Assembly (NCBI RefSeq): GCF_030161255.1
Contig: NZ_BSPX01000014.1
Location: 5,453 to 69,452, forward strand
Source of the DNA: Zoogloea oryzae
GTDB taxonomy: Bacteria > Pseudomonadota > Gammaproteobacteria > Burkholderiales > Rhodocyclaceae
Direction: 5' to 3'
Length of the DNA stretch: 64,000 nt
Shown one piece after another: positions 27,079-38,103 of this stretch. A program made the translations under genes and the position numbers. Below the pieces are notes generated by a model. It saw only the letters and a program-made list of their open reading frames with translations. It was not told the DNA's origin and made no database searches. The stretch's first letter is position 1, and the number at the start of each line of letters is the position of its first letter.

Positions 27079-27097
27079 ACGCACCGTTTTGGTGCGT
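27079..27097. promoter_or_regulatory. Palindrome: terminator or NtrC-like site
   Basis: ACGCACC-GTTTT-GGTGCGT has perfect 7-base arms and is followed by AATTTT. It may end the chemoreceptor transcript. Its core GCACC-N5-GGTGC also fits the NtrC operator pattern, 80 bases before the copper receptor gene. No sigma-54 promoter with correct spacing was found nearby, so the terminator reading is at least as likely. Confidence 0.45.
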
Positions 27098-27176
27098 AAT
27101 TTTGCGATCCATCAACCATTTTCGGTAGGCCGGGATTTAAGGTGCGCGCTCTTGCCAAATAACAGGGAGCGTCACC

Positions 27177-29188
27177 ATGATCCGCCGTGTTCCGCACCGG
27201 CCCGCCGTCCTTCCGCTGGCCCTCGCCAGCGCCTTCGCCTGCAGCCTGCCTGCCCTCGCCGCCCAGCCCGAAACCCTCGGCCAGGTGGTCGTCACCGCGC
27301 CGGCGATGGAAGCGCCGCTCACCGTCACCACCGATCCCCGCGCCCCGCGCCAGCCGGTGCCCGCCCATGACGGCGCCGACTACCTCAAGACCATCCCCGG
27401 CTTCTCGGTGATCCGCAAGGGCGGCACCGACGGCGATCCGGTGTTCCGCGGCATGGCCGCCTCGCGGCTGGGCATCCTGCTCGACGGCGAGATGATCCTC
27501 GGCGGCTGCGGCATGCGCATGGACCCGCCCACCGCCTACGTCTTCCCCGAAGCCTTCGACCGCATCACCGTGCTGAAGGGCCCGCAGACGGTGAAGTACG
27601 GCCCCGGCAACAGCGCTGGCGTGGTGCGCTTCGAGCGCAGCCCCAAGGTGCGCAGCGGCTACTCGGCCTACGCCGACGCCAGCCTGCTGGTGGGCAACTT
27701 CGGGCGCAACGATCAGATGTTCGAGGCCGGCGTCGGCAACGAGCGCTTCTACGGCGAGCTCACCGGCACCCACTCCCACGCCCAGGACTACCGCGACGGC
27801 AAGGGCCGCAGCGTGCATTCGGCCTACGACCGCTGGAGCACCAACGGCGCCCTGGGCTGGACGCCCGACGCCGACACCCGGCTCGAACTCACCTTCGCCC
27901 GCAGCGACGGCCGCGCCGCCTACGCCGACCGCTCGATGGACGGCGTCAAGTTCGACCGCAGCAACGTCGGGCTGAAGTTCGAGAAGCAGCGCATCAGCCC
28001 GCTGCTGGCCAGACTGGAGGCGCAGGTCTATCACAACTACGTGGATCACGTGATGGACAACTACACCCTGCGCACGCCGCCGATGATGAAGATGGTGAGC
28101 AACCCGGATCGCCAGACCCAGGGCGGGCGCATCGCCGCCACGCTGGATCTGTCGCCCCGCACCAGCCTCGAGACCGGGCTGGACTTCCAGCGCAACGAGC
28201 ACACCCTGCGCACCGCCAGCGGCGCCGCCGTCGCCAGCTACGCCGGCAAGCCCCGGGTGGCCGACATGCAGTTCTCCAGCTGGGGCGCCTTCGCCGAAGT
28301 CGCCCACGAACTCGACGCCACCCACCGCCTGCTGGGCGGCGCGCGGGTGGATTTCAGCGAGGCCGAAGACAAGCGCAGCGGCCGCAGCACCTCGGGCCAG
28401 ACCGACAAGGACACCCTCAAGGCCGGCTTCCTGCGCTGGGAGAACGCCTACGCCCCCACCACCACCCTCTTCGCCGGCCTGGGCCACAGCGAGCGTGCTG
28501 CCGACTACTGGGAGCGCAGCAAGTCACCCGCGGCCACCGCAATGAGCAGCGGCAGCGCGAGCACCTTCCTGCTCAAACCCGAAAAGACCACCCAGCTCGA
28601 CACCGGTGCCATCTACGCCGCCGGCGGGCTCCGGGCCTCCATTTCAGCCTTCTACGCGAAGCACAAGGATTTCATCCAGATCCGCCGCATCGACGCCTAC
28701 GCCAGCGACGCGCTCAACATCGACGCCACCACCTACGGCCTCGAAGGCGACCTGAGCTACCGCCTCGCCACCTTCTGGCAGACCTATGCCACCCTCGCCT
28801 GGACCCACGGCGAAAACGACAGCACCGGCCAGCCGCTGTCGCAGATCGCCCCGCTGGAGGCCCGCCTGGGCGCCGGCTACGACGACCGCACCTGGAGCGG
28901 CGGCGCCCTGCTGCGTCTGGTGCAGGGCCAGAAGCGCTACGACACCGGCTACGGCAACATCGTCGGGCAGGACATCGGCAGCTCGGCCGGCTTTGCGATC
29001 TTCTCGGTCAATGGCGGCTATCGCCCGGCCAAGGGCACGCTCATCAGCGCCGGCATCGACAATCTGTTCGACAAGACCTACGCCGAGTTCATCAGCCGCG
29101 GTGGCGCCAGCATCGGTGGCTTCACCCAGACCACGCGGGTTAACGAGCCCGGCCGCACCCTCTGGCTGAAGGCGAACTTCGAGCTGCG

Positions 29189-29192
<4 letters not shown>
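27177..29192 (+). CDS. oprC: TonB-dependent copper receptor (OprC/NosA family)
   Basis: 671 residues, ATG with GGGAG upstream. A signal peptide ends near PALAAQ (about 29). A TonB box-like segment (LGQVVVTAP) precedes the plug domain, which has the family hallmark GGCGMRMDPPTAY at about 105-117 and a Met/Cys-rich copper site. A 22-strand-type barrel follows, ending in an aromatic/charged strand (LWLKANFELR). OprC/NosA import copper across the outer membrane; NosA was found in denitrifiers that need copper for nitrous oxide reductase. The gene overlaps the convergent sensor kinase by three or four bases. Confidence 0.9.
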
Positions 29193-30763
<1,571 letters not shown>

Positions 30764-30850
30764 CTCAAACAGGGGCAATTCCGGTTTGGCGACGAGCGTC
30801 GCCGACGGCCGTTTAACGACATCGCGGGGCCGTTCTGAACCGCTGGCGCG

Positions 30851-31927
30851 TCAGCCCACCAGCGCCACCGACTTGATCTGCGCCACCACGTCCATGCCCT
30901 CGACAAGACCGAGCTGGTCCTTCGACAGCCGGGTGATGCGTGCCAGCAACGGCGTACCCGCCGCATCCAGGCGAACCAGGCACTGGGCCGGGTGGGCCGC
31001 CGGGGCAAAACCGCAGATCCGCGCCGGCAGGCGATTGACGATGCTCGACGGATTGTCGGCCGCCAGCGCGATGCTCACGTCCCGGGCCTGGATCTTCAGC
31101 CGCGCCGGGGCGCCCACCGCCAGCGCCTTGCGGGTGACCTGAATGCTGCCGCCGGCGAACGCAAGCCGGGTGAGCTGATAGGCCTCGTCGTGGGCGGCCA
31201 CGGTGGTATCGACCAGCACCGCGGCCTCTTCGTCGAGGGCGATGGGCAGATCGAGCCGGGCCAGCAGCTCGCGACAAGGCCCGCTGGCCCGCACCCGGCC
31301 CTGCTCCAGCAGCACCAAGTGATCGGCAAGCCGCAGCACCTCGTCCATCGAATGACTCACGTAGATCACCGGAATCGCCAGCTCGTCGTGGAGGCGCTCC
31401 AGATACGGCAGGATCTCCTGCTTGCGGGCCGCATCCAGCGCCGCAAGCGGCTCGTCCATCAGCAACAGCCGCGGGCTGGTGAGGAGCGCCCGGGCGATCG
31501 CCACCCGTTGCCGTTCGCCGCCGGAGAGGCGCTCCGGGCTGCGGTCGAGCAGATGGCCGAGGCCCAGCAGCTCCACCGCTGCATCGTGGCTCACCCGCCG
31601 CTCGGCTGGCGCAATGCGCTTCTGGCCGAAAGCCAGGTTGTCGCGCACCGACAGGTGGGCAAACAGGCTCGCCTCCTGAAACACATAGCCCAGCGCCCGC
31701 TTGTGGGTGGGCAGGCAGATGCGCCGGGCGTCGTCCTGCCACAGCTCGCCATTCACCTCGACCCGCCCCGCCGCCCGGGCGAGGCCGGCCACGCAGCGCA
31801 GCAGGGTCGTCTTGCCCGAACCCGAAGCGCCGAACAGCGCCGTCACGCCCCGCCCGGGCAGGGCGAGATCCACGTCCAGCGCAAAATCGGCCAGGGGCAG
31901 CCGGGCCCGGATCGACAGCCCGCTCAT
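30851..31927 (-). CDS. modC: Molybdate ABC transporter ATP-binding protein ModC
   Basis: 358 residues; the ATG overlaps the modB stop (ATGA). Walker A GASGSGKTT (about 33), the signature LSGGERQRVA (about 130), Walker B LLLMDEP and the H-loop SHSMDE are intact. A C-terminal Mop/TOBE domain (about 290-355) marks it as ModC rather than a generic importer ATPase. It energises molybdate import with ModB and ModA. Last gene of the modABC unit. Confidence 0.95.
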   Translation of the reverse strand: MSGLSIRARLPLADFALDVDLALPGRGVTALFGASGSGKTTLLRCVAGLARAAGRVEVNGELWQDDARRICLPTHKRALGYVFQEASLFAHLSVRDNLAFGQKRIAPAERRVSHDAAVELLGLGHLLDRSPERLSGGERQRVAIARALLTSPRLLLMDEPLAALDAARKQEILPYLERLHDELAIPVIYVSHSMDEVLRLADHLVLLEQGRVRASGPCRELLARLDLPIALDEEAAVLVDTTVAAHDEAYQLTRLAFAGGSIQVTRKALAVGAPARLKIQARDVSIALAADNPSSIVNRLPARICGFAPAAHPAQCLVRLDAAGTPLLARITRLSKDQLGLVEGMDVVAQIKSVALVG

Positions 31928-32613
31928 GATCCGAACCCCGACGTACTGCGCGCCCCGCCGAGCACATAAAGCCCCAGCAGCACCGCGAACGAGAACACCA
32001 GCAGGCCGGCGGCAAGGCCGTGGGCCTGGGCGTATTCCAGCGCCTCCACGTGGTTGTAGATCTGCATCGACAGCACCTGGGTCTTGCCCGGAATGTTGCC
32101 GCCGATCATCAGCACCACGCCAAACTCGCCCACCGTGTGGGCAAAACCGAGGATCGCAGCGGTGATGAAGCCGGGCTTTGCCAGCGGCAGCGCCACCGTG
32201 AAGAAGGCCGCCAGGGGCGAGGCCCGCAGGGTGGCGGCCACCTCCAGCGGCCGCTCGCCCATCGCCGCAAAGGCGTTCTGGATGGGCTGCACGACGAAGG
32301 GCAGCGAATAGATCACCGACGCCACCACCAGCCCGGCAAAGGTGAACGGCAGCCCGCCGATGCCAAGGGCGTGGGTGAGCCGCCCCACCGGCCCGTCCGG
32401 CGCCATGGCCACCAGCAGGTAAAAACCGAGCACCGTGGGCGGCAGCACGATGGGCAGCGAGACCACCGCCCCCACCACCCCGCGCAGCCGCGACCGGGTT
32501 CGCGCCAGCCACCACGCCAGCGGCGTGCCGACGATGAGCAGCAGCACCGTGACGAGGGTGGCGAGTTCAACGGTCAGGCGGATCGCCGACCAGTCCGCGG
32601 CGGTCAGTTCCAT
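31924..32613 (-). CDS. modB: Molybdate ABC transporter permease ModB
   Basis: 229 residues with about five membrane helices. The ABC permease EAA-type loop LEVAATLRASPLAAFFTVAL near 125-145 and AHTVGEFGVVLMIGGNIPG near 160 are typical ModB sequences. It forms the inner-membrane channel for molybdate/tungstate. It follows modA after 7 bases and overlaps modC by 4. Confidence 0.95.
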   Translation of the reverse strand: MELTAADWSAIRLTVELATLVTVLLLIVGTPLAWWLARTRSRLRGVVGAVVSLPIVLPPTVLGFYLLVAMAPDGPVGRLTHALGIGGLPFTFAGLVVASVIYSLPFVVQPIQNAFAAMGERPLEVAATLRASPLAAFFTVALPLAKPGFITAAILGFAHTVGEFGVVLMIGGNIPGKTQVLSMQIYNHVEALEYAQAHGLAAGLLVFSFAVLLGLYVLGGARSTSGFGS

Positions 32614-32620
32614 GGCGTGC

Positions 32621-33376
32621 TCACAGGTCGTAGCCGTAGGCCTTGATGACCGCCTTCGCGGCGTCGGACTTGAGATAGCCCATCAGCGCCGCGGCCGCCG
32701 GGCTGGCCTTGCCCTTGTCGAGCACCACCGCGCCCTGGCGGATCGGGGTGTGATACTTGCCCGGCACCAGCCAGTACGAGCCATCGATGAGCTTGCCGTC
32801 CTTGTGGATCTGCGCAAACGCGATGAAGCCCAGTTCGGCGCTGCCCGACACCACGAACTGCTGGGCCTGGCCGATGCTCTCGCCGGTCACCAGCTTCGGC
32901 TGCAGCGCATCGGCCAGCCCCAGCGCCTTCAGCGTCTCCACCGCCGCCAGTCCATAGGGCGCCAGCTTGGGGTTGGCGATCGACAGGTGCTCGAACTTGC
33001 CTGATTTCAGCACCTCGCCCTTGTCGTCCACAAAACCCGGCTTGGGCGACCACAGCACCAGCTTGCCGATGGCGTAGGTGAACTGGCTGCCGGCCACGCC
33101 GTCGCCCTCCTTCACCAGCCGTGCCGGCGTCTCGTCGTCGGCCGCCAGCAGCACCTGGAAGGGCGCGCCGGATTTGATCTGGGCGTAGAACTTGCCGGTG
33201 GAGCCGAACACCAGCTGGGCCTTGTGGCCGGTGGCCTTCTCGAAATCGGCGGCGATCCGCTGCATCGGCGCGGTGAAGTTGGCGGCCACCGCCACCGACA
33301 CCTCGTCGGCCTGGGCTGCGAAGGACGCGCCCGCCAGGGCAAGACTGAGGGCGAGGGTGTGAAGGACGGGTTTCAT
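32621..33376 (-). CDS. modA: Molybdate-binding periplasmic protein ModA
   Basis: 251 residues from ATG 33376, with GGAGAG upstream; a longer frame covers modE antisense and is rejected. A clear signal peptide ends at AAQA (about 22). The mature protein begins DEVSVAVAANFTAPM, the usual ModA start, and includes STGKFYAQI near the anion site. It captures molybdate in the periplasm and delivers it to ModB. It lies 23 bases after modE on the same strand. Confidence 0.95.
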   Translation of the reverse strand: MKPVLHTLALSLALAGASFAAQADEVSVAVAANFTAPMQRIAADFEKATGHKAQLVFGSTGKFYAQIKSGAPFQVLLAADDETPARLVKEGDGVAGSQFTYAIGKLVLWSPKPGFVDDKGEVLKSGKFEHLSIANPKLAPYGLAAVETLKALGLADALQPKLVTGESIGQAQQFVVSGSAELGFIAFAQIHKDGKLIDGSYWLVPGKYHTPIRQGAVVLDKGKASPAAAALMGYLKSDAAKAVIKAYGYDL

Positions 33377-33399
33377 GATTCTCTCCGGCAGGTTGGAAG

Positions 33400-34227
33400 T
33401 CAGTCGAAAACGGCGAGGATCACCGACGTGGCCTGGAACACCGCGCAGGCCTCGGAGCCCACCTGCAGCTCCAGGTTGTCGATGCTGTCGTGGGTCACCA
33501 CCGAGGTCACGTTGCGCCCGCCGGGCAGGGTGATCGTCACCTCCGAGCTCACCGGCCCCTCGTGAATCGCCGACACCGTGCCCCACAGGTGGTTACGGGC
33601 GGTGGTGCGCGCGGCCGGGTCGGTGATGATGAGCACCGACGGCGCCTTCACGAAGGCATGCACCTCCTTGCCGATGGTGAGCTCCAGGTTCTCGGCGCTG
33701 GCCCGGGTGATGACCGCGACCAGCTCGTTGGCGTCGTCGAGGCGTAGACGCACCTCGAAGCTCACCTCGCCCTCGCGCAGCCCGGTGATCGCCCCGACGA
33801 ACTGGTTGCGCGCGCTGGTGCGCATCGACATGCGCCGCAGCAGGGTCTGGAACTCGCGCACCGTGCTGCCCTCGGCGCCACCGAGGCGCTGGGAGAGACG
33901 GTCGATGGCCTGCTGGTATTCCTGCTCCACCGCCCGGTACATGGCGATCACCCGCCGGCCGTAGTCGGTGAGGGCCGTGCCACCGCCGTGCCTGCCGCCC
34001 ACCGAGCGCTCCACCAGCGGTGCCTCGGCGAGGTTGTTCATCGCATCCACCGCATCCCACGCCGCCTTGTAAGAAAGCGGCACCGCCTTGGCGGCCTGGG
34101 AGATCGAGCCGTAGCGGTCGATGGATTCCAGCAGACGGATGCGGGTGTCGCCGAGAAAGGTGCCGAACTCGGTATCGACTGTCAGCTTTCCGACAAGCTT
34201 GTGCTGAATGGGGCGGCGGGTTGTCAT
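33400..34227 (-). CDS. modE: Molybdate-responsive regulator ModE
   Basis: 275 residues. The N-terminal winged helix (about 20-115) includes the recognition region GSISQAAKAVPLSYKAAWDAV. Two Mop/TOBE domains (about 135-200 and 205-273, each starting SARNQF or TARNHL) bind molybdate. Full-length ModE with two Mop domains is typical of proteobacteria and represses modABC when molybdate is plentiful. It is the first gene of the modE-modABC unit, and a ModE box lies ten bases before its start, so autoregulation is expected. Confidence 0.95.
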   Translation of the reverse strand: MTTRRPIQHKLVGKLTVDTEFGTFLGDTRIRLLESIDRYGSISQAAKAVPLSYKAAWDAVDAMNNLAEAPLVERSVGGRHGGGTALTDYGRRVIAMYRAVEQEYQQAIDRLSQRLGGAEGSTVREFQTLLRRMSMRTSARNQFVGAITGLREGEVSFEVRLRLDDANELVAVITRASAENLELTIGKEVHAFVKAPSVLIITDPAARTTARNHLWGTVSAIHEGPVSSEVTITLPGGRNVTSVVTHDSIDNLELQVGSEACAVFQATSVILAVFD

Positions 34228-34236
34228 GAATCTACC

Positions 34237-34257
34237 TATATATCAGGCTATACAGCG
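34237..34257. promoter_or_regulatory. ModE box upstream of modE-modABC
   Basis: TATATA, six bases, TATACA, then GCG fits the ModE consensus TATATA-N6-TATATA-NCG with one mismatch. It lies in the divergent gap between modE and mop and probably represses modE-modABC under high molybdate. Influence on mop, 149 bases away, is also possible. Confidence 0.7.
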
Positions 34258-34405
34258 TGGCGTACTGTACTCCAGCAAATAACGGGCCACAAATGCTGCA
34301 GTGCGCTATGGTTGTAACGATGCAGCCGGGGCTCCTAGAGTGGGCACCAGAGCCAGCCTGCTCGTCAGGCCAGCCTGCAAAATCACCCATACCAGGAGCA
34401 ATGAA

Positions 34406-34834
34406 ATGAAAATCAGCGCGCGCAATGTCTTTGATGGCACCGTCGGGGCGGTCAAGCTGGGCGCCGTCAACAGCGAAGTGGATATCGCCCTGCCCGGCGG
34501 CCAGAAGATTGTCGCCACCGTCACCAACGACAGCGTGGCCGAGCTCGGCCTTGCTGCCGGCAAGGCCGTCAAGGCCATCGTCAAAGCCTCGTCGGTGCTG
34601 GTGCTGGCCGATGGTGCCGACGTGAAGCTGTCCGCCCGCAACCGCCTCGAAGGCACCGTCAGCGCCATCGTCGAAGGCCCGGTGAGCAGCAGCGTGACCA
34701 TCGCCCTGCCGAGTGGCGACAGCGTATTTGCCACCATCACCCACGAAGGCTCGATCGCCCTGGGCCTGAAGGTCGGCTTGCCGGCCGCAGCCATCTTCAA
34801 GGCTCCGTCGGTGATCGTCGGCGTCAGCGCCTGA
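34406..34834 (+). CDS. Di-Mop molybdate-binding protein (ModG-like)
   Basis: 142 residues; ATG 34406 is set by AGGAG eight bases upstream. The protein consists of two tandem Mop/TOBE domains (MKISARNVFDGTV... at 1-68 and LSARNRLEGTV... at 73-140). Such ModG/molbindin-like proteins bind molybdate in the cytoplasm for storage or homeostasis. The gene is divergent from modE-modABC and shares the intergenic region holding the ModE box. Confidence 0.92.
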   Translation: MKISARNVFDGTVGAVKLGAVNSEVDIALPGGQKIVATVTNDSVAELGLAAGKAVKAIVKASSVLVLADGADVKLSARNRLEGTVSAIVEGPVSSSVTIALPSGDSVFATITHEGSIALGLKVGLPAAAIFKAPSVIVGVSA

Positions 34835-34906
34835 ACGACAGCAGCCTCGTCACCACGGCGCGGATGGTGCAGGGCGGAACGCCGAACGGCGCGCTGCCCC
34901 GCCTTT

Positions 34907-34929
34907 CTATATCTGCCGCCATATAGCGC
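34907..34929. promoter_or_regulatory. Second ModE-box match
   Basis: CTATAT, eight bases, ATATAGCG gives a perfect 6-base inverted repeat that fits TATATA-N6-TATATA-NCG with one mismatch per half. It lies 73 bases after the mop stop and about 250 bases before the DUF454 gene. The 34835-35178 gap otherwise shows only a short AATAGC/GCTATT palindrome at 34950-34966 and no gene. Confidence 0.5.
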
Positions 34930-35178
34930 ATCCGGCAGCCGGCGTCGGCAATAGCGCTCTGCTATTTCTATCAGAGATCAATTCAACTGGAGCCATTCAC
35001 GGCGAAGATCGATACTTGCTTCGACACCACCGCAGAGCCGGCGCCAGTATCACAGCCGGGCATCGACAACCGTCGACGGCGGTGTGAAGACGCTCTCGGG
35101 AGGTCCTCGCCAGCGCGAACCACCGGCACCGACCGGCGCTCAAACGCTTGCCGGGCCCATCGCCCCCGGGAGAGAACC

Positions 35179-35628
35179 GTGGAACGAGAACAACAAGACA
35201 GGATCGCCGCCATGCCCCGCTGCCAGGATGCCACCTCCATCGCTGCCCCCTCCGGGGATCTGCTCGCAAGCGCCGGCCGCCACGGCCTGTTCATCCTGGG
35301 CGGCATCAGCTTTGCCGTCGGCGCGGTCGGCCTCGTGCTGCCCCTGCTGCCGACCACCATCTTCTGGATCATCGCCGCCTGGGCCTGGAGCAAGAGCTGC
35401 CCGCGCCTGCAGCAGCGCCTGTACGCCGTCCCCGGCGCCGGCGCCCACGTGCGGGCGTGGATCGAGGAAGGCCGCATCAGCCGTCGTGGCAAGCACTTCG
35501 CCCTGGCCGGGCTGGCCTTCGGGCTGGCCACCTGTACTTGGGCGCTTTACGCCACGCCGCTGATCCTGGCGGCGGCCGGCCTGCCGCAGGTCATTGCCGG
35601 CTTCTACATCGCCAGCCGGCCGGAGTGA
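35179..35628 (+). CDS. DUF454 (YbaN family) inner-membrane protein
   Basis: 149 residues from a GTG with GGGAGAG upstream; ATG 35212 with AGGA is an equally good start and would remove 11 residues. Family signature GAVGLVLPLLPTTIFW near residue 48 and AAWAWSKSCPRLQ follow each other in the first hydrophobic region. Two further helices lie at about 107-145. YbaN/DUF454 proteins are small inner-membrane proteins of unknown function. Confidence 0.85.
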   Translation: MEREQQDRIAAMPRCQDATSIAAPSGDLLASAGRHGLFILGGISFAVGAVGLVLPLLPTTIFWIIAAWAWSKSCPRLQQRLYAVPGAGAHVRAWIEEGRISRRGKHFALAGLAFGLATCTWALYATPLILAAAGLPQVIAGFYIASRPE

Positions 35629-35652
35629 CCCGGCCGACTCAGGTAATCCGGA

Positions 35653-36594
35653 TCAGCGGCTGCCCAGCCACACATCCAGCCCCTGGGCGTTGAGCTCAAC
35701 GTCCAGGGCCAGGATGCGTCGGGTTTCGGCTTCCGACGTCTTCCAGCCGCCGCGCTTCGCCTCCTCGGCCACCAGCGCCCAGATGTCGTCCTCGATCAGC
35801 TGCTTGCGCGCCTCGCCCGCCCCTGCGTGACGCTCGGCGATGGCCACGTGGGCGTCGATCAGGCGGTGCAGGTCGGCCGCCAGGCGCGGCACGTCGGTGA
35901 CCTGCGCGTAGTGGGTGAGGTACATCGCCACCGGCTGCTCGGCCTCCATGCGGCGGATGGAGTCGTGCATCGCGTCGGGCTCGAACTGCACCGGCGTGGT
36001 GGTCGGGAAGATGCTCGGCCGGCCATCCACGTCAAACTGGCGGTAGGACAGCCCGAAGGTGTCGCCGGTGAAGAAGCTGCGGCTTTTGGTATCGAGATAG
36101 CACACGTGATGGCGCGCGTGGCCCGGCGTGTCGAACACGCGGATGGTGCGCCCGGCGAGGGACAGCTCCAGCCCGTCGGTGGCCTCGATAATGCGATCGG
36201 CCGGCACCGGGATCAGCTCGCCGTAGAGCGCCTTCGCCCGCTCCGGCCCATACACCGCCGACACGCCCGCAAACAGCTTCGACGGCTCGGCCATGTGGCG
36301 TGCGCCACGCGGATGCACCACCAGCTTGGCGTTGGGAAACGCCCGGATGAAAGCCCCGGCGCCACCGGCGTGATCCAGGTGGATGTGGGTCAGCAGCACG
36401 TAATCCACCGCCTCGGGCGACAGCCCGGTCTCGGCCAGCGCCTGCTCCACATGCACCAGCGCGTCGTTGTTGCCGGTATCCACCAGCGCCGCCCGGCCGC
36501 CCTCCTCGATCAGGTGAATCGCCGCCACGTCCGTGCCGGTGTAACCCGAATCCACGGCGTAAATCCCGTTACCGAAAGCGCTCAAACCCTGCAT
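35653..36594 (-). CDS. MBL-fold metallo-hydrolase
   Basis: 313 residues; the ATG at 36594 follows AGGGGA at good spacing, and longer starts up to 36651 lack this. The metallo-beta-lactamase core is intact: LLTHIHLDHAGG (about 85), DTPGHARHHVCY (about 175, metal ligand His), FFTGDTFG (about 195) and a late His in YLTHYAQ. Two zinc or iron ions are expected. The substrate is unknown; thioesterase, glyoxalase or lactonase-like activity is possible. It converges on the DUF454 gene with 24 bases between stops. Confidence 0.88.
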   Translation of the reverse strand: MQGLSAFGNGIYAVDSGYTGTDVAAIHLIEEGGRAALVDTGNNDALVHVEQALAETGLSPEAVDYVLLTHIHLDHAGGAGAFIRAFPNAKLVVHPRGARHMAEPSKLFAGVSAVYGPERAKALYGELIPVPADRIIEATDGLELSLAGRTIRVFDTPGHARHHVCYLDTKSRSFFTGDTFGLSYRQFDVDGRPSIFPTTTPVQFEPDAMHDSIRRMEAEQPVAMYLTHYAQVTDVPRLAADLHRLIDAHVAIAERHAGAGEARKQLIEDDIWALVAEEAKRGGWKTSEAETRRILALDVELNAQGLDVWLGSR

Positions 36595-36735
36595 CACGAT
36601 CCCCTGACGAAAAGATTCGATTCTATCCATTCGGCAGCGTATGGCACCCAATTGCGTTACATCAATGTTTCAGTTTCAAAAAAAGCGCCCAATGTCAAGT
36701 AAGAAAAAGACTTACAAGACGAGAGGAGAAAACCC

Positions 36736-37002
36736 ATGTTGACGCTGCAAGACTGCATCGAGCTGTCCGATCTGTCCGAGGACGAAATCCTCGCCATTGC
36801 CGAGCACGAACACATCCCCGAAATGGCCGCCGTCGAAATGGGTTGCTACCTCTGCCACACGCCCAGCGGTGAAAAACGCATCCGCCGCATGATCATCGAC
36901 GACATCCACCACGCCCGCGAAAAGGGCGACACCGCCCACGCCGCCATGCTCAAGACGGTGCTCAGGCACTACGTCGCCGAGCACCACGGCACCAAAGCCT
37001 AG
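36736..37002 (+). CDS. Small hypothetical protein, 88 residues
   Basis: ATG preceded by GGAG seven bases upstream. The sequence is helical and charged, starting MLTLQDCIELSDLSEDEI, with a histidine/cysteine cluster (EHEHIPE, GCYLCHTP) in the middle. I recall similar short proteins in other betaproteobacteria but no function. It has no signal peptide or membrane helix. The zinc-ribbon nuclease-like gene follows 72 bases later. Confidence 0.75.
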   Translation: MLTLQDCIELSDLSEDEILAIAEHEHIPEMAAVEMGCYLCHTPSGEKRIRRMIIDDIHHAREKGDTAHAAMLKTVLRHYVAEHHGTKA

Positions 37003-37074
37003 ATCTTTCGGCATATCGTCACGCGAAGCGCGGGTTGGCATAATCCGGCGACCCGTCTTCGTTTCCCCGCTTCC

Positions 37075-38076
37075 ATGGCAATCCTCCGTTGCAACAAATG
37101 TGGCCACGTCGCCGAAGTCCCCGGCGAGCTCACCGGCCAGCAGATCGCCTGCCCCCAATGCACCCAGCCGGTGGCGGTCTACGACACCGTCCTGTTCGTG
37201 CGGAAGGTGCTCCAGCAGTATTTCAGCCAGCGCGACGAGCTCAACACCCTCAAGGCCCAGCAGGCGAGCGCCTTCCCCACGCTCAATGAAAGCCCTGCCG
37301 CGGCGGCTGGCGGCACCGATCTGAGCATCGACATCCATAACTCCGACCACCTGGCGAGCGAAGCCCAGCACGCCGCCGTGCTCCAGTGGTTCGAGCGCCG
37401 CCAGATCCAGATCCGCGCCAACCACGATGCGGTGGACACCACCGGCTTCTTCGACGAGATCGCCGTCGAGCTGGGCGACAACTACGACCAACTGCGCGAA
37501 GTCGTGGACAAGATCCGCTGGGGTCAGCAGAAGGATGTGCCCAATTTCAGCCTCAACCTCGGCAAGCTCAGCCAGAAGGACGGGCAAACCCTCAACGCCT
37601 TCTGCAAGCGCCTCTACGACTGCGCCTTCCTGGCCAAGTATTTCTACCAGAAGCAGGAGAAGATCGGCCGCGGCACCATCCAGTCGGCCCCGACCATCCG
37701 CAGCTTCTTCGGCGGCGAATGGCTCGAGTGGTACGCCTTCATGAAGGTGCTGGGCCTGCTCCGCGAGCGCCGGCAGCGCTTCTCGTGCGCCCGCCAGCTG
37801 TCGGTGATCTTCCCCAACGAAGACCTCCACGAGCTTGACGTCTTCTTCCTCATCGACGGCAACACGCCGGTGTGCATCGAGTGCAAGACCGGCGAGTTCC
37901 GCCAGGACATCGACAAATACCTGCGCCTGCGCAAACGCCTCGGCATCGACCGCAGCCAGTTCATCCTCTGCGCCACCGGCCTCACCGACGAGCAGGCGGC
38001 CGGCCTCTCCAGCACCTACGAACTGACTTTCGTCACCCTGAACGGCCTGACCACCCATCTCTCCCGGCTGTTCTGA
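37075..38076 (+). CDS. Zinc-ribbon protein with PD-(D/E)XK nuclease-like C-terminus
   Basis: 333 residues. Residues 6-29 form a zinc ribbon (C6-x2-C9...C26-x2-C29). A middle helical region of unknown type covers about 85-235. The C-terminus has the PD-(D/E)XK pattern: HELDVFFL with D255 and CIECKTGEF with E269-x-K271, similar to the nuclease domain of DUF1887/Card1-like proteins. No CARF domain is recognised. recQ starts 27 bases later on the same strand, so joint expression and a DNA repair or defence role are inferred. No named family could be assigned. Confidence 0.75.
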   Translation: MAILRCNKCGHVAEVPGELTGQQIACPQCTQPVAVYDTVLFVRKVLQQYFSQRDELNTLKAQQASAFPTLNESPAAAAGGTDLSIDIHNSDHLASEAQHAAVLQWFERRQIQIRANHDAVDTTGFFDEIAVELGDNYDQLREVVDKIRWGQQKDVPNFSLNLGKLSQKDGQTLNAFCKRLYDCAFLAKYFYQKQEKIGRGTIQSAPTIRSFFGGEWLEWYAFMKVLGLLRERRQRFSCARQLSVIFPNEDLHELDVFFLIDGNTPVCIECKTGEFRQDIDKYLRLRKRLGIDRSQFILCATGLTDEQAAGLSSTYELTFVTLNGLTTHLSRLF

Positions 38077-38103
38077 GGCGGGCCGGGGTAAAATCCCGCC
38101 CCT

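Noticed and set aside
27090..27106. Sigma-54-like TGGTGCG...TTTTGC before the copper receptor
   Set aside because: GG-to-GC spacing is one base too long; a second candidate near 27146 has the same fault.
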